Assembly: GCA_011525095.1 (NCBI GenBank)
Contig: WTIV01000151.1
Coordinates: 1,403 to 14,568, forward strand
Direction of reading: 5' to 3'
DNA from: Methanobacteriota archaeon
Lineage (GTDB): Archaea > Thermoplasmatota > Poseidoniia > Poseidoniales > Poseidoniaceae
DNA length: 13,166 bases
Part shown: one piece after another, positions 6,541-13,166 of the stretch
Position numbering within the stretch: the stretch's first letter is position 1
Layout: every line of letters begins with the position of its first letter
Translations under genes and position numbers: made by a program
The notes under the pieces: generated by a model
The model's input: the letters and a program-made list of their open reading frames with translations, nothing else
Databases searched by the model: none
Told to the model about the DNA's origin: nothing

Positions 6541-8526
6541 ATGACAGAGAGTTGGCCGCCTGAGCAAATCAGCCTTACGCCCGGGAAGAGAGTGCTATTT
6601 CTCACCAAAGACTTGGGGCTCATCAAGCGCCAACTGTATGACGGTTTGGACTTGAAAATGAGTGACATCTCTCCAGAAGATTTGCTCGACGACATCAACA
6701 CAGATGTCATGACTCCGGCTTGGGTTTGCTTCGACCATGAGCCCTCTGAAATTGCAAAGAATGCTTATGCTGGATTAATGCAAGATGGAATGAGGGTTTT
6801 CTCAGAAAAGGCCCTCATCAACGGTAACTTTGAGGTGATTGTATCCGGTCAAAGAAAGGGTACTGGATCTTCTAGAGAAACAGCTGCACAGTGTGAGAGA
6901 TGGGCAGGAATTAGAATTGTTATCGCTTCTTCTTTCGCTCCAATTCATGAAAGAAACAACATCAATCTAGGACAATTGATGGGAGATTACGATATTCTTG
7001 AGAGGTTGCAAAACGGAGAGAGTATCGCCTTAGAAGAATTCACATCAAAGTATGACCCTGTTACCAAATTGATTATTGAAAATGGAGGCCTTTTCCCATT
7101 TGCTGAAAAGCTATCTAATCAGGAAATTTCTCTTCCACCACTCGACACCGGCAACAAGCCAATGACAATGGCTGAGAAAATAATCGCAAGGAATCTAGTA
7201 GGCCATGCTGATGGTCAGTGTGTGAAGCCGCACGACCCGGTAATCGCACAAGTTCAAGGCGGCTACAGTCACGAATTCACCACAGCCCAAGTTCACACCT
7301 TCTTGAGTGAGGAATACGGAGAAGATTACCAACTACCTAACCCAGATAAATTCGCTGTCTTCGAAGACCATTTGCTGTATGCAGCACACAATCCAAAGTT
7401 CGTTCCACACATGGCTAAAGTACAGACTCTGAGAGACTTACAAGTCGCATTCCAAAAGCATACAGGCGTGAGAGACTATTCGGCTGTTGACGGCGTATCT
7501 CCTGGGATTTGTCACCAAGTTGCTAGAGAGGAATTCATTGAGATTGGTGACTTCATCCAAGCTACCGACTCTCACACATGTATGGGTGGTGCATCCAACG
7601 CTCTAACCTATGGTGTTGGTGCAACGGAGTATGCTAGTTTGGTCTACTCCGGCTTTACATTCGTCAAGGTTCCAGAATCGATTCGCTTCGAATTGGTTGG
7701 AGAATTAAATGATGGTTGCACTGCTAAGGATGTAATTCTGTACATATTGGCAGACCATGCTAGAGAAGAGCTTACACTCAATCGCTCGATGGAATTTGGA
7801 GGTCCAGGCCTTTCTTCTCTATCGATTGATGAAAGAGCAACTCTATGCAATATGGCAACTGAATGCAGTGGTAGAACTGGAATTTGTGAAGCGGATGATT
7901 CGCTTTATGATTGGATGGAAAACGCCCAAAATCTTGACCGTTCAAGAATGAAATCCTTGGCGGTATTGCCTGATGAAGAGGCCGAATACCACGGCGGAGT
8001 TCACACTATTGACCTCTCTGAAATCGTTCCAATGGTAGCCCACCCAGGAGACCCTGACAAGGGCATTCCTTCAGACCCTACAAATGGCGCAAACATTTCA
8101 GATATTGGTAGCGTTTCAATCGACATCGCATACGGCGGCTCATGTACCGCTGGCAAAGAAGACGATGTCGCATATTATGCAGAGGTGTGCCAAGCTGCCG
8201 ATGATGCGGGAATGCGCGTTAAGGATGGTGTTGACTTTTACATCCAATATGGAAGTGGACAAGTCAAGGACTTGGCCGTTAGAAAGGGATGGCATGACTT
8301 GTTCATCAAAGTCGGTGTCAAACTAATCGACCCGGGATGCGGTGCTTGTATCGGTGCTGGACCAGGAGTCTCAATTACTCCAGAACAGGTTACTGTTTCT
8401 GCAATCAATCGTAATTTCCAAGGCCGCTCAGGGCCCGGTAAACTGTACCTTGCAAGCCCACTAACCGTTGCTGCAAGCGCATTTACTGGAACTATTACCG
8501 CTTGGGAAGAAGGGTCCTTTGCTTAG
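6541..8526 (+). CDS. Aconitase/isopropylmalate-dehydratase family enzyme, swivel domain first
   Basis: Hydro-lyase carrying a [4Fe-4S] cluster that isomerises a hydroxy-acid such as citrate or 2-isopropylmalate; the substrate is not decided here. The 661 residues fuse a LeuD-like swivel domain (about 1-190; GTGSSRE at 107-113, then SFAPIHERNNINLG) to a LeuC-like catalytic part (about 200-661). This swivel-first order recalls AcnB without its HEAT domain and is opposite to AcnA and fungal LEU1. The catalytic part has DSHT (343-346), cluster ligands C535 (GGSCTAGK), C600 and C603 (DPGCGACIG), and NRNFQGR (623-629). The ligand spacing of 65 then 3 fits aconitases. The usual SCTN motif reads SCTA. 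The ATG at 6541 is chosen over the GTG at 6532. The next gene starts 7 bases past its stop, suggesting cotranscription. Aconitase in the citric acid cycle or leucine-pathway isomerase are the main options. Confidence 0.87.
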   Translation: MTESWPPEQISLTPGKRVLFLTKDLGLIKRQLYDGLDLKMSDISPEDLLDDINTDVMTPAWVCFDHEPSEIAKNAYAGLMQDGMRVFSEKALINGNFEVIVSGQRKGTGSSRETAAQCERWAGIRIVIASSFAPIHERNNINLGQLMGDYDILERLQNGESIALEEFTSKYDPVTKLIIENGGLFPFAEKLSNQEISLPPLDTGNKPMTMAEKIIARNLVGHADGQCVKPHDPVIAQVQGGYSHEFTTAQVHTFLSEEYGEDYQLPNPDKFAVFEDHLLYAAHNPKFVPHMAKVQTLRDLQVAFQKHTGVRDYSAVDGVSPGICHQVAREEFIEIGDFIQATDSHTCMGGASNALTYGVGATEYASLVYSGFTFVKVPESIRFELVGELNDGCTAKDVILYILADHAREELTLNRSMEFGGPGLSSLSIDERATLCNMATECSGRTGICEADDSLYDWMENAQNLDRSRMKSLAVLPDEEAEYHGGVHTIDLSEIVPMVAHPGDPDKGIPSDPTNGANISDIGSVSIDIAYGGSCTAGKEDDVAYYAEVCQAADDAGMRVKDGVDFYIQYGSGQVKDLAVRKGWHDLFIKVGVKLIDPGCGACIGAGPGVSITPEQVTVSAINRNFQGRSGPGKLYLASPLTVAASAFTGTITAWEEGSFA

Positions 8527-8533
8527 TGATTCC

Positions 8534-9220
8534 ATGTCAAAGAAACTAGTGGCTAGCCTGAGTGTTGCTGGAGTTGTTGGCGGTATAGCGTTCACAATTT
8601 TCCTAACCCAAACTTTGCTTGCTCCACTTATCGAAAAGGCATACTGGTTTCCAGAAAATGGTGCATTAGGCATTGCTGCTTGGCTATTGTTGTACGTGAT
8701 ACTAGCATTACTTGTTGCTCCAGCGAGTTTTCACAAATTTGTCTCTGGAATCTTATTTGGCTTCTGGGGAGGATGGATAATTGCATTTGTAGGAGCGTGC
8801 TTAGGCGCAATTCTGCCATTTTGGCTAACCAAGAAATACATTCACGGATCGGTTGAGAAAAGGATGCAAAACAAACCAACCTTGCGGGCAATGAAGAAGG
8901 CTGTGAGCGAGGATGGTTTGAGGTGTGTCTTCCTAACTCGAACTAGTTTGGTAATCCCATATCCTGTTCTAAACTATGGCTTTGGATTGACAGATGTCAC
9001 ATGGAGAGATTACCTGCTTGGAAGCGTTGGTATGCTCGTTCCAGGAGCGCTTTACGCATATTGGGGTTCGCAGGCTGCAGACCTATCAGTAGCAATGAAT
9101 GAAGGAAGAGATTGGACATATTGGACTGCGATTATTGCGTCGATAATTGTGACAATTTGGGTTATTGCATATCTGCGCAAGTTAACACTAGCCAATATTG
9201 CCCTTGAAGAAACAAATTGA
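8534..9220 (+). CDS. TVP38/DedA-like (VTT domain) membrane protein
   Basis: A 228-residue polytopic membrane protein of the TVP38/TMEM64 (SNARE-associated, VTT) family, relatives of which are linked to lipid movement or membrane homeostasis. Hydrophobic segments lie at about 6-32, 45-62, 68-98, 160-178 and 195-213. The family core is visible: a glycine-rich re-entrant segment VSGILFGFWGG (70-80) with GACLGA (87-92), then charged residues at 100-112. An R-x-x-x-x-x-P-x-P segment (R136 to P144) followed by LNYGFGLT and WRDYLLGS completes it. The ATG at 8534 is chosen because it lies 7 bases past the preceding stop; longer in-frame starts would run inside the enzyme gene. A partial AGTGAT precedes it. 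Substrate unknown. Confidence 0.8.
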   Translation: MSKKLVASLSVAGVVGGIAFTIFLTQTLLAPLIEKAYWFPENGALGIAAWLLLYVILALLVAPASFHKFVSGILFGFWGGWIIAFVGACLGAILPFWLTKKYIHGSVEKRMQNKPTLRAMKKAVSEDGLRCVFLTRTSLVIPYPVLNYGFGLTDVTWRDYLLGSVGMLVPGALYAYWGSQAADLSVAMNEGRDWTYWTAIIASIIVTIWVIAYLRKLTLANIALEETN

Positions 9221-9242
9221 ACGCCATTATTCAAGAACCTCG

Positions 9243-9276
9243 GGCGTTGGGCTATTGTCGCTTAAGGCCCGACGTC
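9243..9276 (+). other. Ten-base-pair hairpin ahead of top6B
   Basis: GGCGTTGGGC (9243-9252) can pair with GCCCGACGTC (9267-9276) over ten base pairs, two of them G-U, around a 14-base loop. It lies in the 92-base gap after the TVP38-like gene and ends 8 bases before the GGAGGAGG stretch. There is no T run after it, so it is not a standard archaeal terminator. It could be an mRNA processing or stability element, or a translational control hairpin. Seen as sequence only. Confidence 0.4.
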
Positions 9277-9284
9277 ATTAGGAC

Positions 9285-9308
9285 GGAGGAGGACCTTTGA
9301 GTGGTGAT
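9285..9308 (+). promoter_or_regulatory. Two overlapping ribosome-binding options for top6B
   Basis: GGAGGAGG (9285-9292) is placed eight bases before an in-frame GTG at 9301. GGTGA (9303-9307) is placed five bases before the ATG at 9313, the same spacing as at the enzyme gene start. Either start is possible; the four-residue difference lies outside the conserved domain. Confidence 0.5.
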
Positions 9309-9312
9309 TGAC

Positions 9313-11364
9313 ATGGCAGGCATAGCAGACAAAATGGCTAGCAATCAGAAACAAATCGCGATTTCTGAATTCTTTGAAAAGAACAAACACTTCCTAGGAT
9401 TTGATTCCTTGCAGCGTTCAATTATCACAGCGGTAAAGGAGGCTGTAGACAACTCACTGGACGCATGTGAGGAAGCAAGAATCCTGCCAGATATTAGAGT
9501 AAAAATCACCAAAGTTGATTCCAAAAAAGACATCATTGAATTACAAACGGAAGATAACGGCCCAGGAATTCCTCAGAAGAGTATCGAGAAGGTTTTCGGA
9601 CAGTTACTATTCGGTTCAAGATTCCACGCAATTAGACAAAGTCGTGGCCAGCAAGGTATCGGGATTACTGGGGTTGTGATGTATTCCCAATTGACCACAG
9701 GTAAGCCGACACACGTTCTTTCCAAGGTGGCAAATGACCCAACGGCGGTAAGCGTTAGCATTGGCCTTGACACAAGAAAGAACAAAGCTGTGAAGAGCGA
9801 CCAAACTAGGATTATCTGGGAAAATGATGACCTCACGCTGAAAGAGCACGGTCTAAGAGTTACAACCCGAATGAAAGGCAAATACCAGAGAGGTAGGCAA
9901 TCGGTGTACCAGTACCTAAGAATGACGAGTATCGTCAATCCACACGCTGAAATTACTTTCACAGATCCCGATGGAGAAACCTACCATTGGCCAAGAGTCA
10001 CTGAAAGACTACCTTCCAAAGTTGATGCGATTAAGCCGCATCCTCATGGAATAGAATTAGGTCAATTGCAAAGAATGTGTAGAGAATCTACTGATTCTCG
10101 TCTGACTGTATTCCTACGACAGAATTTCTCAGGAGTTTCTATGCGCGCAGCAAAAGAATTGTGTGAAGCATCGGAATTAGAAGTTTCAATCAAGCCAAAA
10201 TCGATGAAACCCGATGACGTTAGAGCCTTGCTTGAGGCTTTCCAAGGAGAGAGGATGATCAAAGGTAAACCGATTAAATTGCTCAGTCCACCCACAAATT
10301 GTCTTTCCCCAATCGAAGAGATGCTTATCAAAAAGGGACTATCGAAGACCATCGATTCAAAATTCGTCTCAACAATGACAAGAGCGCCTACAGTGAGTCA
10401 CGGAAACCCATTCCAAGTTGAGGTAGGATTGATTTTTGGAGAAGGTATGGCTGCTGATAAGCACGTTGAAGTTCTAAGGTTTGCAAATCGAGTACCGCTA
10501 ATGTATCAGCAGGGTGGTTGCTTGCTGACTAAGGCAATAGAAAGCGTAGACTGGAGACAGTATGGATTGGAACAAGCTGGTGGAAAGGGCGTACCCAAAG
10601 GACCTGCTGCAATTCTTGTTCACCTTGCAAGCACGAATGTACAGTTTACCTCTGAGGCAAAAGAAGCCCTATCAGATAACGAGTTTGTATTTGAAGAAAC
10701 TCGAAAGGCGATGCTAGAGATGGGTAGGGGCCTGAGAAAGCACCTTGAGAAGAAGAAAAAGATGGCGAAGACCCGCGAAAAATTCGAACTCATCAATGAC
10801 ATATTACCAGCTATCGCCGAAAAATCTGCGAGTATTCTAGAGCGCCCAGTTCCAGACCTTGCCGGCTCTATCACCAAAATCATGAGCGCTGTAATATGCA
10901 ACGAATCTACAACTTGGAATAAAGAGACAAAGCAGGTTGACGTTTCAATAACGCTATTCAATTACACATCTAGAGCGCGAAGTTACTCGCTTCTAGTAAA
11001 CTGGCCTGAGAAAGAAAATGCGGAAATGGTCGGTAACGAGCGTGGTGGAAGAAAGGAAGCCATGGGAATTTGGGGCTGGAAAATCGAGACGCTCGAACCT
11101 GGGCAAAAAGCAGTACTGGAATACTCTCTTTCAAATCTAGAGAAGGGTGATTGGACTGAAACTGAGGTATTCTTCAGAGGAAGTCAAGACGTTATTGGTG
11201 CAACTAAATTAGACGAGAAAATGCTTGATGAAATCAGAAAACAAGAACAAATTCTCAATCAAGTTGAGAAGGAATCAACGCAAACAGATTCCGAATCAAC
11301 CTACGAGCCGGGAGTGGTTGCTGGAGACTCTGGCCAAACCACTTTGTTTGGAGGTGAGAACTGA
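9313..11364 (+). CDS. top6B: DNA topoisomerase VI subunit B
   Basis: ATPase subunit of type IIB topoisomerase, which passes one duplex through another and relaxes or decatenates DNA with the Top6A subunit. From the ATG at 9313 it has 683 residues. The GHKL ATPase fold is clear: N-box KEAVDNSLDA (E43, N47), DNGPGI (81-86), and the glycine loop SRGQQGIGITG (110-120). A helix-two-turn-helix part and a transducer domain follow, with the switch lysine expected in FTSEAKEAL. The C-terminal region after about residue 525 looks like the immunoglobulin-like domain seen in Methanosarcina Top6B (VDVSITLFNYTSRARSYSLL to WTETEVFFRG), then a polar tail. An in-frame GTG at 9301 would add four residues. Its TGA overlaps the top6A ATG by one base. 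Confidence 0.96.
   Translation: MAGIADKMASNQKQIAISEFFEKNKHFLGFDSLQRSIITAVKEAVDNSLDACEEARILPDIRVKITKVDSKKDIIELQTEDNGPGIPQKSIEKVFGQLLFGSRFHAIRQSRGQQGIGITGVVMYSQLTTGKPTHVLSKVANDPTAVSVSIGLDTRKNKAVKSDQTRIIWENDDLTLKEHGLRVTTRMKGKYQRGRQSVYQYLRMTSIVNPHAEITFTDPDGETYHWPRVTERLPSKVDAIKPHPHGIELGQLQRMCRESTDSRLTVFLRQNFSGVSMRAAKELCEASELEVSIKPKSMKPDDVRALLEAFQGERMIKGKPIKLLSPPTNCLSPIEEMLIKKGLSKTIDSKFVSTMTRAPTVSHGNPFQVEVGLIFGEGMAADKHVEVLRFANRVPLMYQQGGCLLTKAIESVDWRQYGLEQAGGKGVPKGPAAILVHLASTNVQFTSEAKEALSDNEFVFEETRKAMLEMGRGLRKHLEKKKKMAKTREKFELINDILPAIAEKSASILERPVPDLAGSITKIMSAVICNESTTWNKETKQVDVSITLFNYTSRARSYSLLVNWPEKENAEMVGNERGGRKEAMGIWGWKIETLEPGQKAVLEYSLSNLEKGDWTETEVFFRGSQDVIGATKLDEKMLDEIRKQEQILNQVEKESTQTDSESTYEPGVVAGDSGQTTLFGGEN
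11350..11357 (+). promoter_or_regulatory. Strong Shine-Dalgarno for top6A
   Basis: GGAGGTGA fully matches the complement of the archaeal 16S rRNA 3' end and lies six bases before the top6A ATG, inside the last codons of top6B. It lets ribosomes reinitiate on the second cistron. Confidence 0.75.
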
Positions 11365-12461
11365 TGGCTAGAGTAAATGACCCTGAACTGACAAAGGCAC
11401 GCCTACACTTGGTTGTGGAAGAAATGTATGACAGAATCGTGAAAGGTGAGCCACCTACCATGACGCTGCCTGTTCGTACAAAGAATAACATCGGATTCGA
11501 TAACAAACTTGGTGTTTACAAGTATGGAAAGAAACGTTCAACCCGTGATGCAACTAGCCTAGGTTCGGCAAAAAATCTGCTAAGAGCTTTGCACGTTGTA
11601 GAGTTCATCGAAGAAATGATCGAAGCAGGGAAGTCCTCTACGTTAAGAGAAATGTACTACATTTCCGAAAGTTGGGGGTTGGGTAAATTCGGCAGCCAAA
11701 ATGAATCAAACAATTTGGCTGAAGACTTGGAAGTTGTAACAACCTGCTTGAGAGAGGATTTCAAGTTAAGACCTGAAGAAGACGGTGCCAGAATGATTGG
11801 TAATGTTACAATCGAAGAACTGAATCGAAGAGGTCAATGGATGACCATCAATGCAAGAGATGATGTTGGTGATTCAGGATATGGAGTTCCTTACAATGTC
11901 GAAGTCGAAAAGATTCGATTAAAAGAGCACGATGTTAACTTCTTGATGGCTATCGAGACCGGTGGTATGTTCGATAGATTGGTTGAAAACGGATTTGATG
12001 AGGAGTACAAATGTGGATTAATTCACTTGAAAGGACAGCCAGCTCGTTCTACTCGCAGAATAATGAAGCGCATGAATGAGGAATGGGATTTGCCTGTAAT
12101 TGTATTCCTGGACGGTGACCCATGGTCATTCAGAATCTTTGCTTCTATTGCATATGGAGCAATTAAGACCGCTCACATATCCGAATACCTAGCAACTCCT
12201 TCTGCATCTTATCTTGGAATTACTGCAGATGATATCGTTGCTTACGACTTACCGTCTGATGATTTGTCAAAGAAGGATATTGAAGCGCTAAACGCCGAAT
12301 TGTCCGACCCAAGATTTGCAGATGGTTGGTGGCAGGACCAAATCAACATGATGTTGGAAATCGGGAAAAAGGCTGAACAGCAGTCTCTTGCAAAATACGG
12401 TTTAGACTTCGTAACCGATACCTATCTGCCTGAAAAATTAGGTGAAATGGGATTAGCGTGA
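11364..12461 (+). CDS. top6A: DNA topoisomerase VI subunit A (Spo11-like)
   Basis: DNA-cleaving subunit of topoisomerase VI, related to the meiotic protein Spo11. The 365 residues are the usual length. The winged-helix (CAP-like) domain carries the active-site tyrosine in STLREMYYISESWG (Y98/Y99 pair), which attacks the DNA backbone. The Toprim domain supplies metal-binding acids E198 (AIETGG) and D250 and D252 (FLDGDPWSFRIF). The conserved AYGAIKTAHISEYLATPSASYLGI segment follows. The ATG sits in TGATG, overlapping the top6B stop by one base, so translation of the two is coupled and the subunits are made together. Nothing is truncated or unusual. In this window it is followed after 40 bases by an unrelated membrane gene. 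Confidence 0.97.
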   Translation: MARVNDPELTKARLHLVVEEMYDRIVKGEPPTMTLPVRTKNNIGFDNKLGVYKYGKKRSTRDATSLGSAKNLLRALHVVEFIEEMIEAGKSSTLREMYYISESWGLGKFGSQNESNNLAEDLEVVTTCLREDFKLRPEEDGARMIGNVTIEELNRRGQWMTINARDDVGDSGYGVPYNVEVEKIRLKEHDVNFLMAIETGGMFDRLVENGFDEEYKCGLIHLKGQPARSTRRIMKRMNEEWDLPVIVFLDGDPWSFRIFASIAYGAIKTAHISEYLATPSASYLGITADDIVAYDLPSDDLSKKDIEALNAELSDPRFADGWWQDQINMMLEIGKKAEQQSLAKYGLDFVTDTYLPEKLGEMGLA

Positions 12462-12501
12462 AGCCGCTTGGTTGAAGTTAGATAGCCGTTTAGGCTCAAA
12501 C

Positions 12502-13166
12502 ATGCAACCCGCAGTTGAGCATTCTCCGTGGCCAAGACGGATTATGATCGCGGGCCTTGTATTGGGATTCATTGGAGTAATCGGATTTTCATTTATTTTC
12601 GACGACTTCAGAGAATATTATGATCCTCGAGAAATGTCTGAGTATACTGTTGAATCCGATTCGGGGACAAATACAGTACTGAATCTAAGTTCAGGATGCT
12701 GGGTTGTAAACGTAGAAGGGGACGATTCAGATTATGATGTCACATTCCAATACGTGGAAAATGGCGCAGCAGCGGGCGAAGTTTCAGATGATTGTAGAAG
12801 TGATTTCCAAGCATCAAGCGAGGATGCTGATTTCTCTAAACTCACTACGCTGGACGTAGAAAAGACATCTCAAGTTCTAGTGATTATCGATTGTGAAGAA
12901 GAGGAAGGTTGCCAAAGCCCGCTATATTTCACAAACTCAGAAGATGTATTGTTTGAGATGGCCGGAGACTTCGGGCTATGGGCAGTCCTTGGTACGTGTT
13001 GTATTGGAGGACTTCTCTTCCCACTTGGCTGGTTACTTGTTTCAATCAACAAAAGCAAAGATTCCAAAGTCCAACTTACCCAGCAACAGATGGTCACAGC
13101 AATGGACCCGTTGGAAAGAGAATTGAACTCAAACCAGGAAATCCTGACTACTGATCAACTGTACAA
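12502..13166 (+). CDS. Two-helix membrane protein, unknown function, 3' end beyond the window
   Basis: An open frame of 221 codons runs from the ATG at 12502 to the window end without a stop, so the gene is truncated by the window only. I do not recognise the family. A short N-terminal stretch (MQPAVEHSPWPRR) precedes a transmembrane helix at about 14-33. An acidic extracytoplasmic domain of about 120 residues with four cysteines (66, 98, 131, 137) follows, which could form two disulfides. A second helix lies at about 158-181 with CC at 166-167, then a polar cytoplasmic segment. With one helix on each side of the domain, both termini probably lie inside. It starts 40 bases after top6A with no clear TATA box or Shine-Dalgarno, so it may be carried on the same transcript. 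A TTG at 12472 is a weaker start option. Confidence 0.7.
   Translation, partial: MQPAVEHSPWPRRIMIAGLVLGFIGVIGFSFIFDDFREYYDPREMSEYTVESDSGTNTVLNLSSGCWVVNVEGDDSDYDVTFQYVENGAAAGEVSDDCRSDFQASSEDADFSKLTTLDVEKTSQVLVIIDCEEEEGCQSPLYFTNSEDVLFEMAGDFGLWAVLGTCCIGGLLFPLGWLLVSINKSKDSKVQLTQQQMVTAMDPLERELNSNQEILTTDQLY

Noticed and set aside
9573..9962. Minus-strand open frame of 129 codons inside top6B
   Set aside because: It lies fully opposite conserved Top6B ATPase and transducer-linking sequence, has Cys/Leu/Ser-rich shadow composition and no recognisable domain.
10620..10961. Minus-strand open frame of 113 codons inside top6B
   Set aside because: It is opposite a conserved coding region and its serine- and phenylalanine-rich product looks like the mirror of Glu/Lys-rich helices.
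12462..12501. Gap after top6A checked for a terminator or promoter
   Set aside because: Neither a T-rich run with hairpin nor a TATA box is visible in these 40 bases.

Overview
The window looks like a piece of an archaeal chromosome, most likely euryarchaeal. It carries a full-length transcription factor B (TFB, the TFIIB homologue), both subunits of topoisomerase VI, and Shine-Dalgarno sequences of the GGAGGTGA type. The mix of these genes with a bacterial-looking GalU and RNase HI, a secreted fibronectin-III-like protein with an Asp-rich stalk and a C-terminal anchor, and several small membrane proteins resembles marine Poseidoniales (Marine Group II) genomes. That placement is an inference from gene content, not a phylogeny. 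DNA composition is moderately AT-rich and looks even by eye. I see no mobile element, CRISPR array, rRNA or tRNA, and no clear sign of recent transfer.

Layout. Positions 1-525 (+) encode RNase HI, which meets a convergent GalU-type nucleotidyltransferase (516-1373, -) with a 10-bp overlap. A 53-bp divergent spacer follows. A four-helix membrane protein (1427-1834, +) then runs directly into the stop codon of a long minus-strand group read right to left: tfb (5306-6235), a HEAT-repeat-like protein (3797-5263), and a secreted fibronectin-III-like anchored protein (1835-3760). A non-coding divergent spacer of about 305 bp (6236-6540) separates tfb from a plus-strand group: an aconitase/isopropylmalate-dehydratase family enzyme with the swivel domain first (6541-8526), a TVP38/DedA-like membrane protein (8534-9220), topoisomerase VI B (9313-11364) and A (11364-12461), and a partial two-helix membrane protein that is open at the window end (12502-13166).

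How they fit together. Top6B and Top6A overlap by one base and certainly form one operon and one A2B2 enzyme. TFB is a general transcription factor, and its immediate downstream neighbour is an uncharacterised helical-repeat protein with an acidic/hydrophobic C-terminal tail. The remaining genes are housekeeping or envelope functions packed tightly with little intergenic DNA. No obvious new multi-gene system stands out. The observations most worth checking are palindromic elements around tfb (two inverted repeats upstream, a perfect 16-bp palindrome just after its stop), the tfb-HEAT linkage, a 10-bp hairpin ahead of top6B, and the domain order and altered SCTN motif of the aconitase-family enzyme.
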